From Inquilinus ginsengisoli_B (GTDB taxonomy: Bacteria; Pseudomonadota; Alphaproteobacteria; DSM-16000; Inquilinaceae): a DNA stretch of 64,000 bases. Both the position numbers and the translations under genes were made by a program. The stretch is taken from contig NZ_JBNDJK010000001.1 in the NCBI RefSeq assembly GCF_050434925.1, positions 6,820,001 through 6,884,000 on the forward strand, read 5' to 3'. Positions within the stretch are counted from its first letter, which is position 1, and every line of letters begins with the position of its first letter. Below the pieces are notes generated by a model. The model did not search any database, was not told the origin of the DNA, and saw only the letters and a program-made list of their open reading frames with translations. Shown one piece after another: positions 27,182-35,495 of the stretch.

Positions 27182-28184
27182 CCTTGCTGCCGAAGAGCTC
27201 AATGCTGCGCATCAGCTTGTCGTGCGGCAGCGGACCAGCGCTGTACTTCAGCTGGAAGCGCACAGCGCCGAGCGCGGTGACGGTCGCAGCGATCTTGCGG
27301 GCCACGGTCTCGGGCGACCCGACATAAAGCGAGCCGTGCTCGGCCTCACGCTCGAACTCGCCCTGCCCCATCGGCGGCCAGCCGCGCTCCGCCCCGATCT
27401 TGTCGCGCATCCGCTTGTAGTCGGTGAACAGCTCCTCGCGCGCCTGGACATCGGTATCGGCGACATAGCCCGGCGAGTGGACGCTGATCGGCTGCACCGG
27501 CCGGCCCAGCTGCTCGAAGGCGCGGTGGTACAGGTCGACATAGGGGCGGAAGCGCTTAGGATCGCCGCCGATGATGGCCAGCGCCAGCGGCAGGTCGTAG
27601 CGAGCGGCGCGGACCACCGATTCCGGGCTGCCGCCGACGCCGATCCAGGTCTTCAGCCGGCGCGTGCCCTCGATCGGAGGGAAGACGCGCTGGTCGCGCA
27701 GCGGCGGCCGGATGCTGCCCTGCCAGCTCACCGGCTCCTGCTTCAGCAGCGCCGCGAACAGGTCCAGCTTCTCCTCGAACAGCGTCTCGTAGTCGCTGAG
27801 CTCGTAGCCGAACAGCGGGAAGGATTCGGTGAAGGAGCCGCGGCCGAGGATCACCTCCGCCCGGCCGTTCGACGCCGCGTCCAGGGTCGAGAAGCGCTGG
27901 AACACGCGGATCGGGTCGTCGGAGCTGAGCACGGTGACGGCCGAGCCGAGATGGATCTGCGTCGTGCGCCCGGCGATCGCCGCCAGCAGCACCTCCGGCG
28001 CGGAAACGGCGAAATCGGCGCGGTGATGCTCGCCGACGCCGAAGAAGCCGATGCCGAGCTGGTCGGCCAGCACCGCTTCCTCGATCACGTTCCGCAGCAC
28101 CTGGCCATGCGGCAGCGGGGCGCCGTCCGGCCCCGTGGTCACGTCGCCGAAGGTGTCGAGTCCGAATTCGAGAGGCTGGGCCAT
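27150..28184 (-). CDS. LLM class flavin-dependent oxidoreductase
   Basis: A 344-residue bacterial-luciferase-like monooxygenase with a TIM-barrel fold (FGVGEHHRADF near residue 46; LILGRGS-type strand VILGRGSFTESF near residue 111; GVGGSPESVVRAA near residue 180). Members use reduced FMN to oxidise diverse small molecules, so a substrate cannot be assigned. The ATG giving MAQPLEFGLDTF is preferred over an upstream start 15 codons earlier. It converges on hpnE with a 32-bp overlap, and there is no sign that it works in hopanoid synthesis. Confidence 0.88.
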   Translation of the reverse strand: MAQPLEFGLDTFGDVTTGPDGAPLPHGQVLRNVIEEAVLADQLGIGFFGVGEHHRADFAVSAPEVLLAAIAGRTTQIHLGSAVTVLSSDDPIRVFQRFSTLDAASNGRAEVILGRGSFTESFPLFGYELSDYETLFEEKLDLFAALLKQEPVSWQGSIRPPLRDQRVFPPIEGTRRLKTWIGVGGSPESVVRAARYDLPLALAIIGGDPKRFRPYVDLYHRAFEQLGRPVQPISVHSPGYVADTDVQAREELFTDYKRMRDKIGAERGWPPMGQGEFEREAEHGSLYVGSPETVARKIAATVTALGAVRFQLKYSAGPLPHDKLMRSIELFGSKVMPLVREMLA

Positions 28185-28295
28185 GATGGTCTCTGGGTCA
28201 CGCAGTGAGGTCACCGCAGAGATGGCCACCGGGGACGGCCGATCAACGTCCCTGATGGGAAACAGACTGTCCCATGCGTCGCACTTCTCGCCCGC

Positions 28296-28598
28296 TCACT
28301 CCGGCCGGAAGCGCCATTTCCGCTCCACCGCCGCGACCAGGTCGATCCCGTGCGCCCGGGCGAACAGCAGGACGTGGCCGAGCATGTCCGCGGTCTCGTC
28401 GGCCAGGGCCTGCCGTAGCTCCGCCTCCGACCGGCCATGCGTCCGGCCGCGGCCGGTCAGCTTGTTCGAGACCTGGGTCAGCTCGCCCAGTTCCTCCTGC
28501 AGCTTCAGCAGAAACCAATCGGGATCACGCCGCAGCCCGTTGGCCTCGGCATAAAGGCGGGACGCGTCCTCGAACTGGTCTTCCAGGCGGTCGAGCAT
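28296..28598 (-). CDS. MazG-like nucleotide pyrophosphohydrolase
   Basis: A 100-residue all-alpha protein of the MazG-like/dUTPase-2 group. Metal ligands are visible as EELGELTQ near residue 35 and DETADMLGHVL near residue 67, the ExxE..ExxD pattern. Members hydrolyse nucleoside triphosphates to monophosphates. It lies between the LLM gene and a palindromic repeat, about 120 bp from the dioxygenase of the phosphonate cluster; whether it belongs to that cluster is unknown. Confidence 0.8.
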   Translation of the reverse strand: MLDRLEDQFEDASRLYAEANGLRRDPDWFLLKLQEELGELTQVSNKLTGRGRTHGRSEAELRQALADETADMLGHVLLFARAHGIDLVAAVERKWRFRPE

Positions 28599-28610
28599 GG
28601 CCCCCTCATC

Positions 28611-28697
28611 GTCATGCCCGGGCTTGACCCGGGCATCCAGAGATGTCGCTGCCGCTCCGGGTGGCCCCTGGATCGCCGGGTCAGGCCCGGCAATGAC
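28611..28697. repeat. Alphaproteobacterial REP-like inverted repeat
   Basis: Two 30-bp arms face each other across 27 bp. The left arm starts GTCATGCCCGGGCTTGACCC, and the right arm ends GGTCAGGCCCGGCAATGAC. Each arm is itself a hairpin. This GTCAT..CCCGGG/CTGGAT form is very common between genes in Rhizobiales and Rhodospirillales. It may act as a transcript end for the dioxygenase gene. Confidence 0.85.
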
Positions 28698-28721
28698 AGA
28701 AAGGGAAAGCGGCGACCGGCG

Positions 28722-29513
28722 TCACACCCGGAACTTGTACTCCTTGCCCGGCTCGCGCTCGATGTCGGGCGGGAAGTTGGCGCGCTTCTCGGCGAAGTAG
28801 CGCTCGCGGTGGTCGCCATCGGCCAGGCGGTTGTAGGTCAGGTACAGGATCCGCCGCGCCGTTCCGGTCAGGTTCGGCTTCGACGCATGCGGGGCGTAGC
28901 TGTCGAAGAACAGCACGTCGCCCGGCTCGGTCGGCACCGGCACCAGCTTGAAGCTGGCCATCTGCTCGTCGGTCAGCGGCTTCCACTCCTCGCCGATCAG
29001 CCCGGTCAGGCGCGGCATGTCGGCCATCTCGAGGCAGCCATTCTCGACCGTGGCGCGGTCGACCGAGACCATCACGGTCAGGAAAATCGGGGCGTAGCGC
29101 GACCAGCCGGCCTGCTGGTCCTGGTGCGGCTCGAAGCCGGCACCGCCCGCCATCTTGAAGTTGATCTTCTCCTTGTACAGGCAGGAAGGGCCTTCGAGCA
29201 GTTGCTCCACCGCCTGGAACAGGCGGCCGTGCCGGACCAGCCCGTCGAACTCGGAGTGGTAGGGGCAGAAGTTCTCGATCCGCTGCATCACCCGCTTGCT
29301 GGGGTCGAGCAGGCTGGGCTCGTAATAGACCATGTGCTTGCCCGGCTCCTCGGGCATGGCGCTGAGCTCCTCGGTCCAGCGCGTGATCGCCGCGGTCTCG
29401 GCGGCGTCGAAGAAGCCGCGGGCGGCGACCCAGCCGGTGTGCGCATAGGCCGCGAGGTCGTCGTCGGACAGCGGGCCGGCCTTGGCATCGGCGGGGTTCA
29501 CGGAATCGGGCAT
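28722..29513 (-). CDS. PhyH-type Fe(II)/2-oxoglutarate dioxygenase
   Basis: A 263-residue phytanoyl-CoA-hydroxylase-superfamily enzyme. The iron ligands are H130 and D132 (HQDQQAG) and H209 (SYAPHASKP), with R220 placed to bind 2-oxoglutarate. The family includes PhnY*, which hydroxylates 2-aminoethylphosphonate at C1, and several hydroxylases of small alkyl substrates. Its start lies just after the stop of the PntC-like gene, so the two form one unit. The context suggests hydroxylation of AEP or of the finished phosphonolipid headgroup; this is inferred. A TTG six bases upstream is an alternative start. Confidence 0.8.
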   Translation of the reverse strand: MPDSVNPADAKAGPLSDDDLAAYAHTGWVAARGFFDAAETAAITRWTEELSAMPEEPGKHMVYYEPSLLDPSKRVMQRIENFCPYHSEFDGLVRHGRLFQAVEQLLEGPSCLYKEKINFKMAGGAGFEPHQDQQAGWSRYAPIFLTVMVSVDRATVENGCLEMADMPRLTGLIGEEWKPLTDEQMASFKLVPVPTEPGDVLFFDSYAPHASKPNLTGTARRILYLTYNRLADGDHRERYFAEKRANFPPDIEREPGKEYKFRV

Positions 29514-29515
29514 TC

Positions 29516-30274
29516 TCAACGCTCCAGCTGCGGCAGGATCTCCCGCTGCGCGCGGGCCACATCCACGTCGAAATCGATCTCGGTCCAGGGCAGGTCGCTG
29601 ATATCCGCCACGCCGAACCGGCGCGGCTGCGCCAGGATCAGGTCGCGGATCGCTTCCTCGTACTCAACAGTGGTGATGCCCTCGCGGACATACCAGTCGG
29701 TGCGGTCGCCGAGCGCACGCGCCATGTCCGGCGAGAAGCGGAAGAAGCCGACCGACTCGCCGTGCCAGTCATGCGCGTGCTCGGGCTTCTTGCGGAAATC
29801 GACGATGGTGTCGCCGCGGAAGCAGATCTTCACCGGCTCGTCGCCCGGCTCGATCTCGCGGTCGACCAGCAGCACGTTCTCCGGCGTCGCATCCAGCAGG
29901 CGGCCGATCATCGGGTCGGGATACAGCACGTCGCCGTCCATCAGCAGCACCGGGGCGCCGGCCGACAGCTGGTCCCGCTGGACCCAGAGCGAGACCAGGC
30001 TGCCCTCGCGGTAGCGCGGGTTCTCGACGAAGCCGATGCGGCCGCCGAGGCCGAGCCGGTCGACCTCACGCCGGATCGAGTCGCCTTCATGGCCGATGGT
30101 GATCCAGATGTCGTCGACACCGTTCGCGTGCAGCGCGGCAATATGCCGTTCCAGCAGCGACTTCTCGCCGAACCGGAGCAGGATCTTAGGGCCGCCGGCG
30201 GCCGTTCCCAGGCGCCGGCCGACGCCGGCCGCGAGGATGATCGCGATGGCCGCCCGCCTATCGGAGAATGACAA
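29516..30274 (-). CDS. pntC: PntC-like 2-aminoethylphosphonate cytidylyltransferase
   Basis: A 252-residue nucleotidyltransferase of the MobA/GlmU-like fold. The signature IILAAGVGRRLG lies near residue 13 with PKILLRFGEKSLLERH following. Other features are SLVSLW near residue 86, the metal-binding DGDVLYPD near residue 105 and TEIDFDVDV at the C-terminus. PntC enzymes activate AEP with CTP to CMP-AEP for transfer to lipids or glycans. The TTG at 30274, with CGGAG 10 bp upstream, is the preferred start. Longer frames would run into the divergent mutase gene. CTP use and AEP specificity are inferred from the neighbours. Confidence 0.78.
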   Translation of the reverse strand: MSFSDRRAAIAIILAAGVGRRLGTAAGGPKILLRFGEKSLLERHIAALHANGVDDIWITIGHEGDSIRREVDRLGLGGRIGFVENPRYREGSLVSLWVQRDQLSAGAPVLLMDGDVLYPDPMIGRLLDATPENVLLVDREIEPGDEPVKICFRGDTIVDFRKKPEHAHDWHGESVGFFRFSPDMARALGDRTDWYVREGITTVEYEEAIRDLILAQPRRFGVADISDLPWTEIDFDVDVARAQREILPQLER

Positions 30275-30386
30275 GACCGTGATGCTCCGGTTGCATTTTT
30301 CTGAAGTCGAACGAAGATACAGGCCGAATTGCCGGCCCGGCAAGGCGTCGGGCGGCCGAGATTCCGCAACCCGGATATCCGGTTTC

Positions 30387-32081
30387 ATGAGTGAAGAAGC
30401 GATGAAGGCCTTGGAAGATACCGCCGCGGCGGGCCAGTCCGGCAGCGGTTCGTCGGCCAAGGCCGACCGCCCGAAGACCGTGTTCGCGGCGCTGCGCGAG
30501 GAGATATTCTCTCCCACCCTCTCCTTCCTGATGGAAGCGCATAACGGCCTGTCCGCCAAGATCGTCGAGGAAGCCGGCTTCCGCGGCATCTGGGCGTCGG
30601 GCCTGACCAATTCGGCCAGCCTGGGCCTGCGCGACAGCAACGAGGCGTCCTGGACCCAGGTGCTGGACGTGCTGGAGTACATGGCCGACGCGACCACGCT
30701 GCCGATCCTGGTCGACGGCGACACCGGCTACGGCAACTTCAACAATGTCCGCCGCCTGGTGCGCAAGCTGGGCGAGCGGCGGATCGCCGGGGTCTGCATC
30801 GAGGACAAGCTGTTCCCGAAGACCAACTCCTTCATCGGCGAAGCCCAGCCGCTGGCCGATATCGATGAGTTCTGCGGCCGCATCAAGGCCGGCAAGGACA
30901 GCCAGACCGACGACGATTTCGTGCTGGTGGCCCGGATCGAGGCGCTGATCTCCGGCCGCGGCATGGAGGAGGCGCTGCGCCGGGCCGAGGCGTATCACGC
31001 CGCCGGCGCCGACGCGGTGCTGATCCATTCCAAGAAGTCGACCGCGAACGAGATCTTCGAATTCACCGAGCGCTGGGCCAACCGGTCCCCGGTGGTGATC
31101 GTTCCGACCATGTACTACGCCACCTCGACCGACCTGTTCCGCCAGGCCGGCATCTCCACCGTGATCTGGGCCAACCATCTGCTGCGGTCCTCGATCACGG
31201 CGATGCGCGAGACGGCCAAGCAGATCTTCGAGGACCAGTCGCTGCGCGAGGTCGAGGGCCGCGTCGCCAGCGTCCGCGACATCTTCGCCCTGGTCGGCAA
31301 TGCCGAGCTGGAGGCGGCGGAGCGGCGCTACCTGCCGGGCAAGGCGGCATCGAAGGCCGTGGTGCTGGCGGCGTCGCGCGGCGACTTGGGCGACGAGCTT
31401 ACCCGCGACCAGCCGAAATGCATGATCGATGTCCGCGGCCAGTCGCTGCTGCAGCGCCTGGTCTCGACCCTGGGCGGCAGCGGCCTGAAGGATGTCACCG
31501 TGGTCCGCGGCTACCGCAAGGAAGCGGTGGTGGTGCCGGGCATAAAGACGGTCGACAACGACCGCTATGACGAGACCGGCGAGGTCTACTCCCTGGCCCA
31601 GGCGCGCAAGGCGCTGGAGGGCGAGACGGTGGTGGCCTATGGCGACGTGCTGTTCCGCCGCTACATCCTGGACGGGCTGATGTCGAGCGAGGGCGATATC
31701 GTCCTGGCGGTCGACGCCATGAGCCTATCGGTCAAGCAGGCGAAGAAGACGTTGCGCGACCTGGTCGCCGCCGACCGGCCCTATTCCGGCAGCTACCTGG
31801 ACGACACGCCGGTGCATCTGAAGGCGATGTCCGAGTCGATTCCGGCCGGCCAGGTCAGCGGCGAATGGATCGGCTTGGCCCGGTTCAGCGCCCAGGGCTC
31901 GGTGTGGCTGCGCGAAGAGATCGACCGGATCGAGGGCGAAGGGCTTCTGGAAACGGCGGACCTGCCGCTGCTGCTGACCCGCCTGGCGGCGCGCCACCCG
32001 GTGGTGGTGCAGTACTTCACCGCCCATTGGCTGGATGTCGACACGCTGAGCGATCTGGCCGACGCGCGCAATTTCACCTGA
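30387..32081 (+). CDS. pepM: Phosphoenolpyruvate mutase fused to a nucleotidyltransferase-like domain
   Basis: A 564-residue two-domain protein. Residues 30-315 are PEP mutase, which forms the C-P bond of all known phosphonates, and carry the diagnostic EDKLFPKTNS at 139-148 and VDGDTGYGN near residue 109. Residues about 322-555 resemble a nucleotidyltransferase, but the signature loop is degenerate: VVLAASRGDLGDEL replaces LAAGxGxRL, although QPKCMID is kept. A separate canonical PntC-like enzyme is encoded divergently next door. Either the fused domain is inactive or structural, or it uses another nucleotide. ATG codons at 30387 and 30402 are both possible starts. Confidence 0.92.
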   Translation: MSEEAMKALEDTAAAGQSGSGSSAKADRPKTVFAALREEIFSPTLSFLMEAHNGLSAKIVEEAGFRGIWASGLTNSASLGLRDSNEASWTQVLDVLEYMADATTLPILVDGDTGYGNFNNVRRLVRKLGERRIAGVCIEDKLFPKTNSFIGEAQPLADIDEFCGRIKAGKDSQTDDDFVLVARIEALISGRGMEEALRRAEAYHAAGADAVLIHSKKSTANEIFEFTERWANRSPVVIVPTMYYATSTDLFRQAGISTVIWANHLLRSSITAMRETAKQIFEDQSLREVEGRVASVRDIFALVGNAELEAAERRYLPGKAASKAVVLAASRGDLGDELTRDQPKCMIDVRGQSLLQRLVSTLGGSGLKDVTVVRGYRKEAVVVPGIKTVDNDRYDETGEVYSLAQARKALEGETVVAYGDVLFRRYILDGLMSSEGDIVLAVDAMSLSVKQAKKTLRDLVAADRPYSGSYLDDTPVHLKAMSESIPAGQVSGEWIGLARFSAQGSVWLREEIDRIEGEGLLETADLPLLLTRLAARHPVVVQYFTAHWLDVDTLSDLADARNFT

Positions 32082-32158
32082 GGAACCGCGGCGCGCGACC
32101 CAGCCATGCGTCCGTGCGCCGCTTCCCTCCAGGCCGATCGCGCTCTAGAACGTCCCGC

Positions 32159-33397
32159 ATGATCACCGCAGACGAGTTCATCGCAGCGGCGAAGGCGCGC
32201 GGCCACGACTTCTACACCGGGGTCCCGTGCAGCTTCCTGACCCCGCTGATCAACGGCGTGCTGTCCCGGCAGGGAGCCTCGGGCTCCCTGCATACTCAAG
32301 ATCACGCAGGGCTTCCGACGGAAGCCCTGCGGGGCCGGGCCCTGACCTATGTCGGCGCCACCAGCGAGGGCGAGGCGGTGGCGATCGCCGCCGGCGCCTG
32401 GTTGGCCGGGCGCAAGACTGTCGTCATGTGCCAGAACTCCGGCCTGGGCAATGCGGTCAACCCGCTGACCTCGCTGAACGCACCATTCCGCATCCCGACC
32501 CTGTTCGTCACCACCTGGCGCGGCCAGCCCGGCCAGCCGGACGAGCCGCAGCACGAGGTGATGGGCCGCATCACCCAGGACCTGCTCGAGCTGATCGAGG
32601 TGCCGCAGGCGGAGTTCCCGGCCAAGCCCGAGGCGTTGGGCCCGGCGCTGGACCAGGCATCAGCCCGCATGGACGAGACCGGCCTGCCCTATGCCTTCGT
32701 AATGAAGAAGGGCGATGTCCGCGACGAGGACCTGCAGGCCGCCCCCTTTCCCATGCCCCGCCCCGGCCGTCGCGCCGACTGGCCGGAGGCCGGGCCGCGC
32801 CCGACCCGGGCGGCGGTGCTGGAGCGCTTCCTGGCCCTGACCGACGACCGCACCGCCGTGGTCGCCACCACCGGCAAGGCCGGGCGCGAGCTGTTCACCC
32901 TGGCCGACCGGATGCAGCACATCTACCAGGTCGGGTCGATGGGCGGCGCCTCCGGCATGGCGCTGGGCGTGGCGCTGAACACCCCGGCGCCGGTCGTGGT
33001 GCTGGACGGCGACGGCGCCGCGCTGATGAAGCTGGGCACCTTCGCCACCATCGGCGCCCGGGCGCCGGGCAACCTGATCCACATCCTGCTCGACAACGGC
33101 GTGCATGATTCGACCGGCGGCCAGGCCACGGTCTCCGCCTCGGTCGACTTCGCCGCGGTGGCGCTGGCCTGCGGCTATCAGTTCGCCGCCTCCTGCGCCA
33201 GCCTGGACGGTTTCGAGGCCGCGTTCCGCGCCGCCTCCGAGGCGCCACGGCCGGCGCTGATCCACGTCCGCATCGCGCCGGGGTCGATGGACAAGCTGGG
33301 GCGACCGACGGTCGGCCCGGCCGATGTCGCCCGCCGCTTCAAAGCCTTCCTCGCCGGCCTGCGCCCGGCGGCAACGGGTGCCGGTTCCACATCATGA
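32159..33397 (+). CDS. ppd: Phosphonopyruvate decarboxylase
   Basis: A 412-residue thiamine-diphosphate enzyme that converts phosphonopyruvate to phosphonoacetaldehyde, pulling the unfavourable mutase reaction forward. The N-terminal part has FYTGVPCSFLTPLIN and the glutamate-bearing YVGATSEGEAVAIAAGA. The C-terminal part has the TPP motif VVLDGDGAALMKLG with the distal LLDNGVHDSTGGQ. Residues about 37-61 are an extra segment with no counterpart in the family as I know it, encoded by two adjacent perfect hairpins. It is coupled to the next gene by an ATGA overlap. Confidence 0.93.
   Translation: MITADEFIAAAKARGHDFYTGVPCSFLTPLINGVLSRQGASGSLHTQDHAGLPTEALRGRALTYVGATSEGEAVAIAAGAWLAGRKTVVMCQNSGLGNAVNPLTSLNAPFRIPTLFVTTWRGQPGQPDEPQHEVMGRITQDLLELIEVPQAEFPAKPEALGPALDQASARMDETGLPYAFVMKKGDVRDEDLQAAPFPMPRPGRRADWPEAGPRPTRAAVLERFLALTDDRTAVVATTGKAGRELFTLADRMQHIYQVGSMGGASGMALGVALNTPAPVVVLDGDGAALMKLGTFATIGARAPGNLIHILLDNGVHDSTGGQATVSASVDFAAVALACGYQFAASCASLDGFEAAFRAASEAPRPALIHVRIAPGSMDKLGRPTVGPADVARRFKAFLAGLRPAATGAGSTS
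32270..32330. repeat. In-frame double-hairpin palindromic insertion inside ppd
   Basis: Two perfect hairpins lie 15 bp apart inside the coding sequence: CAGGGAGCC-TCG-GGCTCCCTG (32270-32290), then GCAGGGCTTCC-GAC-GGAAGCCCTGC (32306-32330). Together with short flanks they encode about 24 residues between INGVLSR and LTYVGAT, where other decarboxylases have only a few residues. The frame stays open. It resembles the small palindromic elements known to insert into genes in Rickettsia, but a family assignment would need a search. Confidence 0.7.
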
Positions 33398-34392
33398 AAT
33401 GGCCCGCCTGCATCGGAATCGCCGTCGGCCTGGCGGTCGCGGTCGTGCTGGTCTGGCTGACCGGCGCGGCCGAGATCTGGGCGGCGCTGGCCGGCGCCGG
33501 CTGGGGCATCCTGGCCGTCATCGCCCTGCACTTCCCGCAGTTCCTGTTCTCGTCGCTCGGCTGGCGCGTGCTGGTGCCGGAGCGGCCGGTGCCGCCACTG
33601 AGCTTCTTCATCCGGCTGCGCTGGATCCGCGAGGCCATCAACTCGCTGCTGCCGGTGGCGCAGATCGGCGGCGAGCTGATCACCGCCCGGCTGCTGGCGA
33701 TGCGCGGCGTGCCGCTGAACCGGTCCGGCGCCGCCATCGTCGTCGACCTGACGACGCAGATGGCCAGCCAGGTGGTGTTCACCGTCTTCGGCCTGGGGCT
33801 GCTGCTGCTCGGCGCCCATGACGGCGCCATGACGCCCTGGATCATCGCCGGCGCCAGCGTCGGGCTGGTGCTGGTGGTGCTGTTCATCGGCGCCCAGCGC
33901 TTCGGCATGTTCAAGGTGCTGGAGCGCGCCCTGATCCGCCTGGCCGACAAGTTCGGCTGGGACTCGCTGGGCGAGGTCTCCGGCCTGCATGATTCGATCG
34001 TGTCGCTATATGGCGACCACGCCCGCCGGGTCTGGACCTCCGGCGGCCACCACCTGGTCTCCTGGCTGCTCGGCTGCCTCGAGATCTGGGTGACGCTGTG
34101 GGCGCTCGGCCTCGAGCCCAGCCTGCGCGACGCGGTGATCATCGAGAGCCTGGCCCAGGCTGTCCGCATTGCTGGCGTGCTGGTGCCCGGGGCGCTGGGC
34201 GTGCAGGAAGGCGGATTCATCGTCATCTGCGGCCTGCTCGGTATCCCGCCGCACAGCGCCGTCGCCATGGCGCTGATCCGCCGGATCCGCGAGATCGCGC
34301 TGGGCGTGCCGGGGCTGATGGCCTGGCAGGCGATGGAAGGCCGCCACCTGGCCCGGCGCCGCCGCGCCCGCGCCTCCGAGGCGTCGTCATGA
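33394..34392 (+). CDS. HpnL/LPG-synthase-type integral membrane protein
   Basis: A 332-residue membrane protein with about seven or eight helices, of the lysylphosphatidylglycerol-synthase membrane-domain family (UPF0104) that includes HpnL. Conserved features are LPVAQIGGELITARLLA near residue 88 and PGALGVQEGGFIVI near residue 268. Related domains flip lipids across the membrane. Here the gene is sandwiched between ppd and phnW with ATGA overlaps on both sides, so it is probably co-translated with phosphonate synthesis. A role in moving or making a phosphonolipid is inferred; a hopanoid role is possible from the family name alone. Confidence 0.85.
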   Translation: MKWPACIGIAVGLAVAVVLVWLTGAAEIWAALAGAGWGILAVIALHFPQFLFSSLGWRVLVPERPVPPLSFFIRLRWIREAINSLLPVAQIGGELITARLLAMRGVPLNRSGAAIVVDLTTQMASQVVFTVFGLGLLLLGAHDGAMTPWIIAGASVGLVLVVLFIGAQRFGMFKVLERALIRLADKFGWDSLGEVSGLHDSIVSLYGDHARRVWTSGGHHLVSWLLGCLEIWVTLWALGLEPSLRDAVIIESLAQAVRIAGVLVPGALGVQEGGFIVICGLLGIPPHSAVAMALIRRIREIALGVPGLMAWQAMEGRHLARRRRARASEASS

Positions 34393-35495
34393 CCTGGTCC
34401 GCGGACGAACCGGCCCTGCTCACTCCGGGACCCCTGACCACACGGATCGAGACCCGCCGGGCCATGCTGCGCGACTGGGGCTCGCGCGACCGCGCCTTCA
34501 TCGCCCTGACCGCGGAGCTGCTGCAGCGGCTGCTGGGCGTCGCCCGCGGCGAAGCCAGCCATGTCGCGATCCCGCTGCAGGGCAGCGGGACCTTCATCGT
34601 CGAGGCCGCGATCGCCACGCTGCTGCCGCCCACGGGCAAGCTGCTGGTGCTGGCCAACGGGTCCTATGGCGAGCGCATGATCGCGATCGCCAACCGCCTG
34701 GGTCGGCAAGTCGAGCCCCTGCGCTGGCCCGAAGACCGGCCGGTGGAGCCGGAGCAGGTCGAGCAGGCCCTGGCGGCGGACCCGGCGATCACCCATGTCG
34801 CGCTGGTCCATTGCGAGACCACCTCAGGCATCCTGAACCCGTTCGAGGCGGTGGCCGCCGTCGTCGCCAGGCACGGCCGGGCGCTGATCCTGGACGCGAT
34901 GAGCAGCTTCGGCGCGCTGCCGGTCGATCTCTCGGCCACGCCGGCCGCGGCGGTGCTGGCCTCCAGCAACAAGGGGCTGGAAGGCGTTCCGGGCCTCGGC
35001 TTCGCCCTGGTGGAGCGGCAGGCGATCGCGGCGGCGAAGGGCAACAGCCCGTCGATCAGCCTCGACCTGCACGACCAGTGGCGCGGCTTCGAAGGCAACG
35101 GCCAGTGGCGCTTCACCCCGCCGGTGCAGGTCGTGGCGGCCCTGGTCGAGGCGCTGCGCCTCTTGGAGATCGAAGGCGGCCCCGCCGCCCGGCTGCGCCG
35201 CTACCAGGACAATTTCGACACGCTCGCGGCGGGCATGGCCCGGCTGGGATTCCGGCTGTTCCTCGATCCGGCGGTGCAGGCCCCGATCATCGCCACATTC
35301 CACCCGCTGGACGACCCGCGCTTCGCCTTCGACCGATTCTACGAGGCGCTGGCCACGCGCGGCTTCCTGATCTATCCGGGAAAGCTGACCCGGGCCGACA
35401 GCTTCCGTATCGGCTGCATCGGCGCCCTCGACCGCAACGATTTCCAGGCTCTGCTCGTTGCCATCGAGGAAGCATTGTCGGAGATGCGCCGATGA
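34389..35495 (+). CDS. phnW: 2-aminoethylphosphonate-pyruvate transaminase
   Basis: A 368-residue class V PLP aminotransferase. It begins with the family TPGPLTTR motif, and the PLP lysine is K195 in SSNKGLEGVPG. In a cluster with mutase and decarboxylase it would run in the synthetic direction, aminating phosphonoacetaldehyde from alanine to make AEP. In catabolic clusters the same enzyme works the other way, but no phosphonatase (PhnX) is present here. Starts overlap with both neighbours (ATGA). Confidence 0.92.
   Translation: MTWSADEPALLTPGPLTTRIETRRAMLRDWGSRDRAFIALTAELLQRLLGVARGEASHVAIPLQGSGTFIVEAAIATLLPPTGKLLVLANGSYGERMIAIANRLGRQVEPLRWPEDRPVEPEQVEQALAADPAITHVALVHCETTSGILNPFEAVAAVVARHGRALILDAMSSFGALPVDLSATPAAAVLASSNKGLEGVPGLGFALVERQAIAAAKGNSPSISLDLHDQWRGFEGNGQWRFTPPVQVVAALVEALRLLEIEGGPAARLRRYQDNFDTLAAGMARLGFRLFLDPAVQAPIIATFHPLDDPRFAFDRFYEALATRGFLIYPGKLTRADSFRIGCIGALDRNDFQALLVAIEEALSEMRR

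Noticed and set aside
28611..28697. CRISPR or small RNA gene
   Set aside because: There are only two inverted arms and no direct repeats with spacers; the sequence fits a common alphaproteobacterial REP element.
29516..30724. Longer version of the PntC-like protein starting near 30388 or 30724
   Set aside because: The extension would overlap the divergent mutase start and coding region and adds residues unlike the nucleotidyltransferase fold.
32270..32330. Transcription terminator inside ppd
   Set aside because: The hairpins lie in an intact coding frame, lack T-runs and are followed by coupled genes, so termination here is unlikely; an inserted palindromic element fits better.
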